DNA of 64,000 nucleotides from Ceratodon purpureus (taxonomy: Eukaryota > Streptophyta > Bryopsida > Pseudoditrichales > Ditrichaceae): NCBI GenBank assembly GCA_014871385.1, contig CM026426.1:46615611-46679610 (forward strand). Reading direction: 5' to 3'. Position numbers and translations under genes: made by a program. This document shows positions 1-13,635 of this stretch, one piece after another (position 1 is the first letter of the stretch; the number at the start of each line of letters is the position of its first letter). The notes under the pieces were generated by a model. The model did not search any database, had not been told where the DNA came from, and was given only the letters and a program-made list of their open reading frames with translations.

Positions 1-3000
1 CTTTGATCATCAATTACTAAAACCTGGTCAAGATTATTTATGTGTTCTTTAATCTTTTCTATTTTTACCAAATCATACACGTATTAAATATCTCTTTTTC
101 ACATTTATATAATTTGTTTTTACACATATTTTACTAAAAGGGGCATGTTATGCATGTAATTGTATTCATATTTAGATTTTTTTAAGTGGATAAAGAATAG
201 AACCCCAAAAATGATCGCCTATCAAAATAAAAATTGTCATTTGATATGTGAGAATAAATCAAATTCTTTCTGAAATAATATGCTTCAAGGTCATTTTTAT
301 GGATTTTTTTGCTAAAAAATAAAAATGAAATAATTCATTTTTGGAGAGGCAAACCTTGTTTTCTTTCTCTATGGGTTAACTTTAAAAGTGTTCAAAAACC
401 ATCCATATTTAGTTTGTACGTTTTGATTTGTTGTCCCTCTTTTTTCCAAGGATTTATAAAGCAAGAAAAATATTAAAAAATGAAATCAGATTTGTACCTG
501 TTTTGGTGGAGATAGATTATCAAAAGACAAAATGAACATAAAATAAATGATGATTCTGCAAAAGATACATTCTACATTTTAAACATGAATATTCTTTAGC
601 GTACACAAGAAATCATCATAATTTATTTAATGATTGAATATAGACATCTCTATTTGATCTTAAAATAGGTATAAAATCATTTTTCCAAATCAAAAAAATA
701 AGTGGATATTGTAGTTACACCATGTCTATTTACTTCCGTGTAAAAATTTGGATTAGATTTTTTATTTAGTGAGTTTTAGTGAACATATGTATATGAATGA
801 GAAGTGGGAATAAGCTTTTGTTGAACACTTTACATGTATTAATCCAACAACGAATTACCATTAAATGATGTGTTTAAAATCCAAATTGCCAAATTATTAT
901 ATAAACACTTTTGTTACTTGAAGTATGACAAAATACTATTATGAAGATGATTGAAACTGTCTTCAAAATCATGTGACAACTAGATGAGTAAGTCTGGTCC
1001 TTAGTACATATTGTATTACAACTAACATTGTGTGCAAGTATTGTAATTCAAACTTAGATGTAATTGATTTAGAAATAATGGGATTTGTGTACATAAGGGG
1101 TTCCTTTTTTTTCCCTCCCTACAAAAGAGTTGATCATTCCTTGATGACTATAAAAGAAATATTTAGTATTCTAAAAACATATTATATTCTACAATAATCT
1201 CATCCACTAATTCCACACACATTTTCTATGCTTAAACTGTCATTTATCTCTTAGAATATTTGTCATTGGATTTCATTTCTATGACTCATGGACTTCATTG
1301 CTCCTACTTTTATTTGAAGACTTTAATCTACATATTCTAATTTCAATCTGATTCATCTCTAAGGTTTTATGAGAATTTGATGTGTTTGATTAGTAGTCTG
1401 TTTAGATTTTAGTAGCTTATACAAATGAAGAGATACACGTATGAAATATCTTGTAATAGAAGCAATTATTTTCTTCTTTATGAACATATCAGTTATTTCA
1501 TGGATAAAACTGTTTTTTGATTGAAATATTATTAACCGAATATCATTAACTTCATTCTTTATTTAACTCTTTTCCTTTCTATTTGTCAATCAATAAACCT
1601 TAATCTCAAATTTAGGATAAGTAAAGCTAATTGACGACAATGAAGATGTATAATTGTTTTCGCACAGAATTAGCAAGAAAATCAAATCATCTTTGTAAAG
1701 ACTTAATGGGGTTTAAGTTCTAAGGATAGTCCAGTCCCTACATTCATTCGGCTAATTTGGGAATTAAAAGTCGAATTCAAACTTAAACTAATGTAGGTAT
1801 ATATAATCAATATTGAATACTAAAAAGTAACAAAATCTTTCTTATAGATTTGAATTCCATTGACGATATTAATTTTAGAAAACGCTTATGCACCAAAGGT
1901 GCTGGAAAGGCAAAGTAGAAAAGCATCATAACGTTTTTGTATATAGCTCTATCATGTATGTATATAAGGCATTTACCTGCGGTTTATTTACATTTTAGTC
2001 TCCACGTTTGCTTCTTTTAGCATGTTAATTATATATAATAAGATGTACTAGCAGACATCTATGAAATGATTTTTTATTCTAGCGGTTTTATTTTTAATAA
2101 TTGCAATAACTTATTTATCAGAACGAATATATTTGTTTCTTTGGTTTGCATGATAATAAAAGATTTTAGGAAAAATTCATACAGTATGCAGAAGAGCTCA
2201 TTTTATTTCATCCCGTACGATTATATAATCATGAAGATATTTAGAAAATAAATTTTGAATTGCCGATTTTCTCAAATATTTGCATCATCGATGTTATTCA
2301 AAACACTTTCAGTATTTCGGGTCTATATTTCCATTTTGTTATATCCTTCATACCTTAAAATCTTGATAAAACAAAAATTTCCTCATACAGAAGATGTAAA
2401 AGCGTTATTTTTATGAATAAATTTATAATGAATTATAAGAATAAGTATGAATTGATATTGTAGATACCAATGAAATGGTTGACCAATTAACCGCATAATG
2501 TAGTTGGTATAAAATATATACATAAGAATTCAGAAACAGTTCAGCTTTTTCTTGTTTTTATTGAGCTATTTTTTATCCAAACAAATTTTATTTTCTAATT
2601 AATTTTAAATGAAGATATAATTATGTTCTTAGTAGCTGAAGGCCACAAATCAAGCTAGTATCATATATTTGAAACTATTTGATTTTTTTGAGATGTAAAA
2701 GTCAAACCATATAATTTTGAGATTATAAAATTAATTAATGTGTTTGGTTATTTTTGCACTTTACTAATCATAAGGCAGTTATCACCAAGGTTTTGCATAG
2801 CGCATATTGTACAAATTCATTTAATTAGCAATGGAATCGGAAACTTATATATAATTTTCATATGCTAATTTTTATCTAGAAAGATTATACTTGCATTTTC
2901 TTTTCATTGCAGAGTCAATGTAGATTAAAGAAGAACAAATCAACCTGAATCTTAAATTTGTTGAAAGAGTAATTTTATGTAATTTACATTTATATTTTTT

Positions 3001-4703
3001 CAACAAAGCCAATATAATCATGACTATTTAGTATATGTTGTAGATGGCTACATCACAAAAAATGACATTGATTTTGTGGGAAAAAGAGTCATTGTAATAC
3101 ACGTATAAGATTATGGAGTAGTAACACATAAAAATTCCAAAATGATTATTCACTAGAAAATCAAACTTTGATCTACATTCATATAATTATGTTCAAATTG
3201 TCAAGCTTAATATCTGAAACTTTATTATAATCAACAAAAAGTGTGATGTGTGTTATTGAGCTATGGTATATCTACTGAAAGTCTTCAATTTGTTTATTTT
3301 CAAGGCTTATGTTTGTTGAATACAAAATGAGTAATAAAAAATTACGAAACATATGAATAATATCATTTAATTTTTGTGATGTTCTATATAGATTTCCAAA
3401 ATGATTCTTAAAAACCTAAAATCTTTACTTTTAAATAGATCTAAACATATTATTTTTTATAATTTTTTTTGATATTATTAAATTTACCTTTTAAAAACTA
3501 ATGAAGTAATTTCAAATATATATTTTTATAGAACAAGATGTTGACTTTTATATCTTAAAATCTATCTATGTACTGATTTCTATTTTACTCTATTAAAAAA
3601 ATAGAATTATAACATGAAGAAATCAATGAATTTGATAAATTCCATATGCCTTAGAAGGTAGCAAACTTTATGATCATAGCAAATATTTCTGGGAAAAAGT
3701 GAACTAAGATTATTTCTTCTGCAGTTTCCAAAATACATTAAATACAGGACAAATTGATAGAACACTCTGACTTCTAATATACAAAATCCCATGATAGAGG
3801 AGAAAGTTTTATGATGTATCAATTTATGTATGGTGAAACAACAAGAAGCATTAAGCTTCATCAACTGTATGCTCAGAACCAAAAAAAGCACAAAGATTTA
3901 ATTTCATATCCTCTAAAACTCATTGTTACATCAAATATCACTCAAATTATAAACATAATGGAATTTTATGAATATAAAAAACAACAATTTAAAAAATAAT
4001 TATTACACATTAAAAAATTGTAACATTGTCACACTTTTTGATTTATATATTAGAATCTCTAAAGAAAATTTGAAGATCTCTTTTCAAAAATTGGATAGTA
4101 GAAGATATGAATAAAAATTCTTAAAAATAAAAAAATGCACCAACTTAAAATATATTGCCTGATATCTTGTGAACAATATTTTTTTAATGAAGAATTATGT
4201 ATGTGAGAAAGTAATCGGAAATGTTGTTGATTTATGTGGAGGTGTGAAAAATGGTTTCTTTGTCTATTTTGTAAGTATCATATATTTCATTTAGGATATG
4301 TATAAGGGTGGTGCTTATTATTCTTTTTACAATAACTATTAATAGTACAAAAGTTTACTCTTGTACCCTATTAAAGAGTACAAGAGGGATGTTTTTATCT
4401 ATTTCTAATTGTGAAAAGCAAACATTTGTCATTACAAATATGAATTTGATAAATTGAAAGGAACTGTTAGGATGTTGTTCAGGACTTTGACATAGTAGCC
4501 CCTATACAAAGTATGTGAGGTGTAAATTTAACATCACGTTGACATTTAGGGATGACAAGTTAAAGTGGAAATAAACAAGGAATGGTCTATATTCAAAAAT
4601 AATTTTTGTTGAACTTAGCATCATTTTGTAAATGCATCAAACCTTTTTCCTCAATAATTGTATGAATTTTCTGTCTACACATGTTTAATTGTGTGTTTTT
4701 TTT
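1..4703. other. AT-rich intergenic DNA, no gene seen
   Basis: Very AT-rich sequence with frequent stops on both strands and only short chance ORFs. No protein family, RNA gene or paired terminal repeat was recognised. A TTAA followed by CCCTCAAACG at 4704-4717 resembles a TTAA-element end, but no partner was found. Confidence 0.6.
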
Positions 4704-5313
4704 TTAACCCTCAAACGCCAGGCCCATGGCCATGGATTCAGACTGTTCAGTTTTCTCTTTTTATTCACTCAAATTGACTGATATTGTTTTTAGGATAAAC
4801 TCATATAAATTAGAAGATATACTCAATAATTCCAATACTTTTTCCCATGGGTCTCAATTACACTGCAGTACATATCAATGGATGAAAATTATCCATGTTT
4901 TCAAAATTAGTAAAATGTACCTCCATAAGATCAGGTCTTGAACTTGCAACTCCTATAAAATACCTAATTTTTAGTAAGTTTCAAAAAATGAAAGATGGAG
5001 TTAAAAGTGGACTTAAAAAACTTCATTTTCTTAGTTAAGTTCATATACAACAAACACCATTTTCACGATTTAAATTGAATTTCTGTAGAAAAGGCCAAAT
5101 GATTCAAAATACATTAGATGGAGATTCATTTTTGTTACTTATCTCCCAATGAAGGCTCAAACTTAAGTCCCATGGTGGATATCTCCCATGCATGTGTAGA
5201 AGAGTAGCAAGGAGGTGCATAAACAAAAATGGATGAAAATCTTCCTTTTTTGTATCGAGACACAAGCCTTTTTAGTCATCCAAAGGCCACAAAATGGCTT
5301 TGCCAGCATTTAA

Positions 5314-6311
5314 TCCTTCGGAGCCCAGGCAACCATAATATGGTTGCAACACTCAGTCGGGGGTGAATAACTTGAAAACCAAAATGAATTTGCTCTCGAC
5401 TATACCTGTTCAAATTTCCGTTGTACTCACATGCTTATGATGCAACTGTAAGATCAGAATTCCGAGTAGTCTAGAGGGTCCAAATTGATGAGAATACGTC
5501 ACTATAGCAGTATACGGCAACCAAAAGAAAGGCGGAATTGAAGAGAATACGGAGACGAGAGTACAAAAGATAAGGGTCTTGGTGGAATGAACTTCGCTCA
5601 TGAAGAAAGTTTTAGTCCATGAGTGGTTGTTTCCGTTGACATTGTAAATGTAGATGGATGATTTTCTAGAAAAAGAAGTGATGTGTCATTGGAGTAAGGC
5701 TAAAGATGATTGCCATAACGATACACATCATTGTCGATACGGTATTAGAGTCATTTGGTACATGTAGTGTATATAGAGTAAAACACAATAGATTTGAGGT
5801 TTTTTATTTACTGTTTTTCTTTTATGCCTACATTCTAACTCTTCAACCATTGTGGATTGCATTACATTTGAGTCATGTCAATGAGGCCTAGTGTACAAAA
5901 CATGCTAAACCGTATACTATTTTCATGTCTAAACCTTAAAAATCCTCTAAATCTTTTACTAATTTAGCACATATATATTTTTTATTTATCCTAAAGATCT
6001 TAACATTGGCCATAGCTGAATTGCTCTTTAATCAAATTTAGAAATTTATTCCAAGATTTATGGGGTTCCAAACATACACCTCCTGAAAAAATACACTAAA
6101 CTGCAATCTAATTGTCCTCCACATACAAATTATATACTTCAAGTTCACACGGTTAGATTAGATCCATGTTTTGCCCATAGTATTCTACTTACCTTAGCTA
6201 CAGTACAGGTTAGATATAGAGCAAGAGGAACCTATTTTCATTTCTGCCAATAATAGCGCTGAAAACCAGAAAAAACAGAGATGGTCGAAAAAAACTCTGG
6301 GCTCCAAAGGG
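5314..6311. mobile_element. TTAA-flanked MITE, piggyBac-like (about 1.0 kb)
   Basis: The left end reads TCCTTCGGAGCCCAG just after TTAA (5310-5313). The right end, read on the minus strand, is CCCTTTGGAGCCCAG just before TTAA (6312-6315). That gives a 15-bp terminal inverted repeat with two mismatches and a TTAA target duplication, the hallmark of the piggyBac superfamily. The interior has no long ORF, so it is non-autonomous. Its ends differ from those of the two TTAA elements at 11.7 kb and 13.6 kb, so it is another subfamily. Confidence 0.6.
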
Positions 6312-6315
6312 TTAA

Positions 6316-7258
6316 GGGTTAAAGCATGTGATGTATGGTTGAAGGCAAGTGAGCAAAACATGTATCAACTACTTGTGTATTGGAGATAGAATACCATTTA
6401 GATGAATATTTATTTGTGAAGAATATGTGTTTTCCATTGTTGCTGATATATAGTATTGTCAATATCTGAATCAGAAGAGTCGTTTGATTTGAGGTTTTCT
6501 TTTTTACTTGTTTTTCTAGATATTAATAGATGTATTATTGTCTTTATGTTCAATTTGTGTCCATTCTTCTTTCTTTTCATAATTTGTTAAGTAATGTTGC
6601 AAATGTGAAATAGATCCTTTTTACCTTCAATAATAAGCCAGTCATCTATGTTAAGCATTGTATAGAGTGGATGTGTTTGTGTGAAGAATTTGATAGCTTG
6701 AAATATACATCGTTGCCTTCACTTGAGGGAAAATTGGCATGCCCATTGCCGTCAATTTACTCAGTATGTAATAAGGTGCAGTGTGTGACTTTGTTGCATT
6801 TGAACTCCAGCTCGTAGTTTAACTTTATCTAGATAGTTGTTGTGAACGAGGGATTTTTACAGCGTCTCTGTGTCTTTATACATCTGATGTGTTTTTAAAC
6901 ACAATCTACTGCAAGACTAGAGTTGTGTTGATTGATTTACTTAAATATTTTTAATGTAATAAGAATTAGTAATGAAAGTCTTCTCAAGGCTTAATAAAAG
7001 TAGAATAATATGAAGTACAAGTTCTTTGATACAACAAATTATAAAAATAAAGAAGCATAAATTTTGGCCTACACCTAAAATTTACAAAAAAAACTTTTTA
7101 AAAATGACTAATCTACTAATTTAATGTCAATGTATAAATTTTCATCTTTGTTTATTTTTTGTTATAATGTATATAAGCATTTTATATTTTGAAATAGTTA
7201 ATATTTAATATTTCAATGATCAAAATAAGTATTGTTTAACAAACCCAACAAAACAAAA

Positions 7259-7313
<55 letters not shown>

Positions 7314-8384
7314 AAAACAAAACAAACAAACAAACAAACAAAAATTAAAAAAAAAAATACAACAACCTATCCTAATTAATTTTTTAATGGTACCATTATG
7401 TCAATAAACCTTTTGATATGTCAAAGAAATAATTAAATAAAATATAATATAATGTGGCCTACTGGCTTCAACATATCGTTGGCATTAATATAAATTCATT
7501 TCTAAGAAATATTAGAAATTCTTATATGAGGAAAGAATTCTTATACGTCCATTCTATAAAGGTAATTTTTCATTGAAGGATAAAATATGACTTCCAACCA
7601 ATTGATTTTAAATCTATAGAGATAAAAGTTGTTTTATTTAATTTTCAAGGATCAATAATCACGAGTGCATGTTAGACTACTCATTAGCAAATGAATACAT
7701 GTAATGTGCTCGAATATGTATTTCATTAAATAGTGGTTTAAAGTTTAAATCTTAGAATTGAATTTAAATAATACATATTATATAGTAACTATATGGTTAA
7801 TAAAATTTACAAAAGTTACATGATTTTGTCAAAAGATACATTAAGACTAATTGAGGAATTTTAAACAACATATAAATTAGCTTTTGAGTTCTCAAACTTA
7901 TTGAATGCTTTAAAATGACACTTAAACTAGATTTTATGTAACATTTTTCTTAGAACTGATTTGATTTCTGGCTTGTGACTGCGGTAACTAACAATTACAT
8001 ATTATTTTATTTTTGTCATGGAATCTCATGTGATTGTATCAATAAGTTGTAGTGGAAGATAAAAATTTTGAAGAATTCATTTCAAATAAAAAGTGATTAT
8101 GTTATACTTATATAAATGATTATGCATTAGTACATGAATGCTATCAAAAGAATATCAAGAACTTTGCTATAACAATTTTTTTTTTTTAAAGTGTTTAGTG
8201 ACAGTATCTAAATGGAAAAATATCCACTCATTATGATTTTGTCTTAAAAACATCACAATCTTCTAATATATAAAGATTATTCAAAATTTGATTCATGTGA
8301 TCTACTACAACATATCTAATATAAAATTGCATTGTTGAGGTTTCTATAATTTACGTTCCACTTATCCACATAATACTAAGTATG
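6316..8384. other. AT-rich intergenic DNA, no gene seen
   Basis: AT-rich spacer between two short elements. It contains one long homopolymer tract, listed separately. I see no coding potential. Confidence 0.55.
7248..7345. repeat. A53 homopolymer with (CAAAA)n/(CAAA)n shoulder
   Basis: An uninterrupted run of 53 A (7260-7312) is followed by CAAAA units and then CAAA units. The same arrangement, reverse complemented and with an equal pure-run length, occurs at 34600-34686. It may be a retroposon tail or a simple repeat. Confidence 0.8.
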
Positions 8385-8807
8385 TAATACATCAAGAATT
8401 TGGAACCCCACTGATTCTGCACGATTTCAGTGCGTTTGTCGTTAAACATTGATTACGCATGTCATACGTGTATTTAGAATGTTATTATGGTACGGAAGTG
8501 ACATGCATGACTAGGATGTTAATGTGGTGTCTTTTCAATGATCATGGAAAAAATGTTGTTTCCGCACGGGAGTTGTGCATTACAGAATCTGTGCAATAAC
8601 CGTGTGTCTATATTACATGGCTAATAAAACACTGATAACATGCAATTGCTTTGAATGCGGATTTAGTATTGTATACGTGTCATATCAATGCCTTTTATTA
8701 TATTCATACGATTTCAGTATCTATCATAATGCAAATTATTTTTGTACGACATCCGTGTACAATATTTTCATATTATTTCTTGAATATTTTGGAATCTTTT
8801 GGAATCT

Positions 8808-9160
8808 AGTGCAAAAAAATGTTTTGGAAAAAAAAATTTTGAATAGTTAAAAACATGCAAAGTTTGCTGGGAAAATAAAAACAGCTCATGGCCTTGACAA
8901 TTTTGGCCAAAAAAACAAAAAGAACAAAATATTTTGAAAAAATCCTAAATATAGATAAAGTCATGCATAATCTAGTGCAAGGAAAAGCTTTGGAAAAAAA
9001 GATTTTTTACATAGTTAAAAACATTCAAAGTCCGCTAGGAGTAAAAAAACAACTCACAGCCATGACGATTTTGGCCAAAAAACAATTTTCAAAAAATTCT
9101 AAAAAAATTTGTAGATGTAGAAAAAGGCTTGCATGTTGTAGTGCAAAAAAACAAAATTTC
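8808..9160 (+). repeat. 166-bp tandem repeat, two copies and start of a third
   Basis: Repeat units start at 8808, 8974 and 9140, each with AGTGCAA followed by an A-rich stretch, CAAAGT-CGCT-like and GACAATTTTGGCCAAAAAA-like blocks. The frame stays open from 8888 to 9253 (121 codons), giving a Lys-rich repetitive peptide. I regard that as a by-product of the repeat and not as a gene. Confidence 0.65.
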
Positions 9161-9251
9161 AAATCTTTTTTATTAAGACATGGCAAAAAATTGCCAATGG
9201 ACTCTTATTTGTATAATTATCAAAAGAATTTTAATGTAATAACAAGTATTT

Positions 9252-9400
9252 GAGGTGGTGCGGTGGTTAGGGGATTGGCTTATGGTCTAAAGGGTGAGGA
9301 GCTCAAATCTTCCCACTGGCGTAGAGGTCCCAGAGTCTTAGTGAGCCCTTCTCCGGGTTGGACAACTTGAAGATGGAGTGGTCGGAGATTAAGCAATTCC
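9252..9400 (+). repeat. Possible tRNA-derived SINE
   Basis: GGTGGTTAGGGGATTGGC resembles a Pol III A box and GAGCTCAAATCTTCC, about 40 bp on, resembles a B box. A non-tRNA segment follows. The match to the B-box consensus is imperfect and no target duplication was identified, so this is a candidate only. It sits inside the 8385-9803 element. Confidence 0.3.
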
Positions 9401-9803
9401 CAAACTTATTTTTAATTTTTAAAAATTGTTTTAAAAAAATTAAATTTTTTTAGAATATTTTTAAAATTATATTAGTTTGATTATTTTGATAGAAAAAAAA
9501 ATTAGATATGGAAAAGATGATGTTGCACAAAAAACGCACTGCATTTGCGTATTTATATCGATAATTAAAACACGACATTTGACAACGGTTTACAGTGAAG
9601 ATTTCACACGTTTTCAATAGATATATCAATCATGTCGAATCAGTGCTAGATCTGTTTGTACAATCACAACGTCATATCAGTACTGCTGCGATGCATGACG
9701 TAGCGATGCGGAATCAGTGTGAAAAATACACGCACCCTTGAAATATTGGAAATCGCTTTGAAATCATGCAAAATCAGTGGAGTTCCAAATTTCTGATGTA
9801 GTG

Positions 9804-11700
9804 AATTTAGAGGGAAAAAATGTGTAAGCCTATCAAAGATAACAATATTATATCTACCAAATAATCTATTAAATTTCAAAGATAAAAATTGCAAACAAAA
9901 ATTCAAAATAATATTTTCTTTTCTTTTGAGAACTTTAATATTTTTATTAGTTCATAATTCACTTAATCAACTCATATCAATTATGGAAGAATTCTTGAAT
10001 GCAATAATTATCTAAATAAATTAATCTAAAAATTGATCCTTAATTAAATAAGAGAATTGCAAATGTTGTCACTATTTTCTATTTTTGAATGATGGAATCT
10101 AATTTGGTAAATGTTTTAAATCATATCTATAAGAAGAATCACACTATATAAAATTCAATCTATTATATAATTTCTTATCAAAATTATATATTGTGAATGT
10201 ATGACCAATTTGATAAATTAGAAACTAATTTATCTTTATAACAAGTCATAAAATATCATTTAAAATTCTGATGTAGTGATCGGTTAATCATTCTTTTGTA
10301 TAACTTGTCAAAACATTTTACCTGTATAAGGTAGAATGAAAATGTTGGATTTAAAGCATTTGTAATCTCGAATATAAGTTTCAAGTGATGCTACATTATA
10401 AAATTATTTTGAAAATCTCCACATTTTCTCAATAATAATTAATATTCGATACAACTAAATTATGTCGATGTCTATTGGCCATCACAAATCATCAGTGCCT
10501 CCTTTGCTTATACATTTTTTATTTTTATAAGTTACCACCGCAAGTACGAAATTGTTATAAAATGATATATAAATAATAACAATCATTGATTTGGACATTG
10601 TATCTATAATTCTATTGGCAATTTCAACAGATTATATCAATAAATTTGAAATTTAGTTTTTAAATTTAAAGTTTTTGAATTAATCGTTGATATACAATGG
10701 CTTGTTCTATGGTAATTTTTGGAAATCAATATTTTTTTTCCCATTATGCTAATTTTTATTGCAAAATTTTCAATATCTATAGGAAAATGTGGGAAGGATA
10801 TAACTTTGTTGAATTGTATATATCAGTATCTCAAATTTTCATAACTTAAGTTTTGCACCTCTTTGTTCTCACCTGGAGAATGTGTTCCTAATGCTCGTTA
10901 GTAAAACGCAATTTAACAAAAAGATAAAATAGAAACATAACAAACAAAGGGATGAATCAGAAGCAATTAGAGAGTAAAAAGAACCTTTAGCAAAATTCAA
11001 AACATTTAACAAAAATGCATTATAGGATTATCTTTGAAGAGAGCATTAATTTGGATGTTGAAATCATCAAAATTCAATGGATTTATTTATAATGGGCAAT
11101 ACCTTTCTGCAACCTACTTCTATGGTATACCTTGTTAGTTGTTCTCTATCAAGATGTTTTTATATCTGAACACGAGTTGGAACCACTTCCTCCAATCTTC
11201 TTCAAAAGTCCTTGAGACAAAGTTTTTCCGCGTAGCTTGTGGACAACTATGAACTTATCATGACCCTCCATGTCCACAAATTAAATACTATAGTAGTCAT
11301 AAACTATGTAATAGACATGAATCTAGATAAAATTTAAGGTAGATGTACTTAATTTTATGCACCATATTAAGCAATTATTTGATGCATAAAATTATCATGT
11401 CTTCTCTTGATGTTCCTACTATCTTCATTTTTACCACTTTTTCTTTATACTTAAACAATTTATAATCTATTAGTCTCAAAAACTATAAAATCATTTGATT
11501 TATGTATTATTTTAAGCAAACACATGTTATTCCATTTTCATCATCATGCCTATGTCTTGTTTTCAAAGATTGATGAAATGTTTATTTAGGCCATAGTATA
11601 TACATCTAATTTAGCACTCATGCACAAGAATGTTGGGGGAGTAGAGTGGTAGATCCGTCAAACATAAGAATGTTTGATTACTTGTAGTAATACACATTAA
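9804..11700. other. AT-rich spacer with an orphan CACTA-like end
   Basis: No gene seen. At 10265-10278 the minus strand reads CACTACATCAGAAT, the same terminus as the element at 8385-9803. It has no left partner in the window. Confidence 0.45.
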
Positions 11701-12562
11701 CCCCTAAAGTTCTAAGGGTATATTTCATCAAAACTGCCTCAAAACAGCCCCTCTTCAAAACAAGGTGAATTTTGAAAACTTGGGGTCTATTTTAGTACAT
11801 CTAACCGTAAGATCTTTTAGCTAACTTCTATATCTACATGTCCACCAAATCTTACACACTTATTCCTCACCAATTGCAAGATCGTAACGTTCAAAGTTGA
11901 AAAACAAGTTTTTTTTCCCTGCGCAAAAAGGGAACATCAGAGTTTTGAAGGCCCAAATAACCATTTTTTTGCATTATGAATTTTGGGGGTTTTGATGCAC
12001 GTCAAAGAAGACTGAGTTAGCTAATTGTAGTAAAAACATCATATTTAAAAAAGTTGCGGAAGGTTGCCAAAAAAATCATTTTCCGCTAGGGGGTATACTG
12101 AAATTCACAAACAAAGGCCGTTTTTGGACAATAAAAATAGCATATGAAAAAAAATTGGATTGAAAATCCGAACGGTAGGAACATGCTCTACTGCCTTTTC
12201 TATACACAGAAATTTTTATTTTTTTTAAAATATCAATATCTCAATTTTTGGTGGAATTTCAAAGTTTCGTCTTTGGGCAGATTTTGGTAGATTTTGGCAA
12301 TTTTGGGCAGTTTTGGGCAGAATTTGCTGCATTCACAGTGGCTTAGAAAATTTCAGCAGCTGCCCAACGAGCAGCGTTTGACACTTAAACCTTCATAACT
12401 TTTGATCCCGATGTCGGAATTGAAAAATAAAAGTACGCACACAAAGATCTCCGAACGGCCCACCTTCAATAAAAATTTCAGAAAATCCCGATGTAAATTG
12501 CATTCATAGGTACATGCCCAAATTCCAAAAAAGCCCAAATGTGGATGATTGTCCTTTAGGGG
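11701..12562 (-). mobile_element. piggyBac-family MITE (862 bp), reverse orientation
   Basis: It is bounded by TTAA at 11697-11700 and 12563-12566. Both ends begin CCCCTAAAG. Its right end (minus strand) matches the left end of the large element at 13636 in order: a TGGGC-TTTTT block, AATTTGGGCA, then CCTA and ATTTA. Its left end matches the large element's right end (AAAACTGCC, then AACCGTARGATCTT). It is therefore a deletion derivative of the same family in opposite orientation. It carries no transposase. Confidence 0.75.
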
Positions 12563-12566
12563 TTAA

Positions 12567-13631
12567 GCTTACTTTAGGCCATCATGGCATGAAGGCCCTA
12601 TGATGGCGCTTGGTCCATTTTACCCTCCAAAGTAAAATAACAATCATAACTTAATGTCTCTTTGAATACAACACAATGTTTTGAATCTAAGTAGCAAACG
12701 ACTACAATGCCTGAAAAATTCCTTGTTGTCCATTGCCATGTTGTCTCCCCCATATCATGCCTAGCCATGTCCATCCTATAGATTTGAGGTCCAACAATAC
12801 ATAAGCTCAAATCAACCTTATCTTCTACTCTGAGTTACTAGTGTAGGGTTTTGTCAACGTAGTGTACCACAAGCAAAGTTAACAAAAATTCAACTACTTG
12901 TCTTGGGTTTGATTTCACATAAGAGCTTGTGTTGTTTTCTATGTGCCGAGGCTGCCAGAGAGGTAAATGTGAGATATTCAAAATCTATGTTAAATGAAAA
13001 GGTACCTATCATCCTCTCCAAGGACTCTGTTTGCAACACCTCTTATACAACTTATAGTTGGTTTTTTGTATTTTAGTTTATTTTTGTGCACATGTTTGCA
13101 GAAGAGTAAAATGTACATGTCTACAAAAAGTGAAAAAAGATAGGCTCTTTAGAGATAAGCTTTCTATACAAACTTCACTGCCATGGTTTTTATTTTTTAT
13201 ATTTCGTCAAGTCCAACAATAATTTGGATCTTTATATAAGTTTAATACCACAAAATCAAAGTACCATCATCTTGCTTTGTTAGCTGCAGTATGTATTTAA
13301 AGCCTAAAAATGCAAGGAATTGTAATTTGTCGATTTTGCGTTCACTTATTTTATTTCCACTCCATGTCAAGACCATGACTTTGTTGCTTATCTCTCATCT
13401 TGCAAAAGATAACAACCTCACACTACAGATTGCACAGTCAATTATATTTCTATCCGTTTTGACTTGCACTACATTCAAGCTAGGTTTAGGGCTTTGTTCA
13501 AAGCAATGAACTTAAATTTATGAAGTCTGATTTTAGTATCCCTCGTGTCATTAATTCCAAGATTTCAACAAGTTCCGGATTTTGGTCATTTCAAAAGATA
13601 AAGAAGATTCTCCATCTCTCATCCTCTAGGT
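12567..13631. other. Spacer between two TTAA elements
   Basis: About 1 kb of AT-rich sequence with short ORFs only and no recognised family. Confidence 0.5.
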
Positions 13632-13635
13632 TTAA

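Larger units (their letters stand above)
8385..9803. mobile_element. Non-autonomous CACTA-like element (about 1.4 kb)
   Basis: The right end on the minus strand begins CACTACATCAGAAATTTGG and continues into about 50 bp that match the left end from 8385 (TAATACATCAAGAATTTGG), with shared GGAAC-CCACTGATT and TGC-GATTTCA blocks. CGGAATCAGTG-like motifs recur just inside both ends, as in CACTA subterminal regions. No matching 3-bp target duplication is visible and the outer bases of the left end have drifted, so the boundary there is approximate. The interior holds a 166-bp tandem repeat and a tRNA-like segment but no transposase. Confidence 0.55.

Noticed and set aside
4704-4730. TTAACCCTCAAACG as a left end of a TTAA element
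   Set aside because: No inverted partner found downstream, so only mentioned as an orphan motif.
8888-9253. 121-residue Lys-rich protein
   Set aside because: Product of the 166-bp tandem repeat, low complexity, no start context or family.
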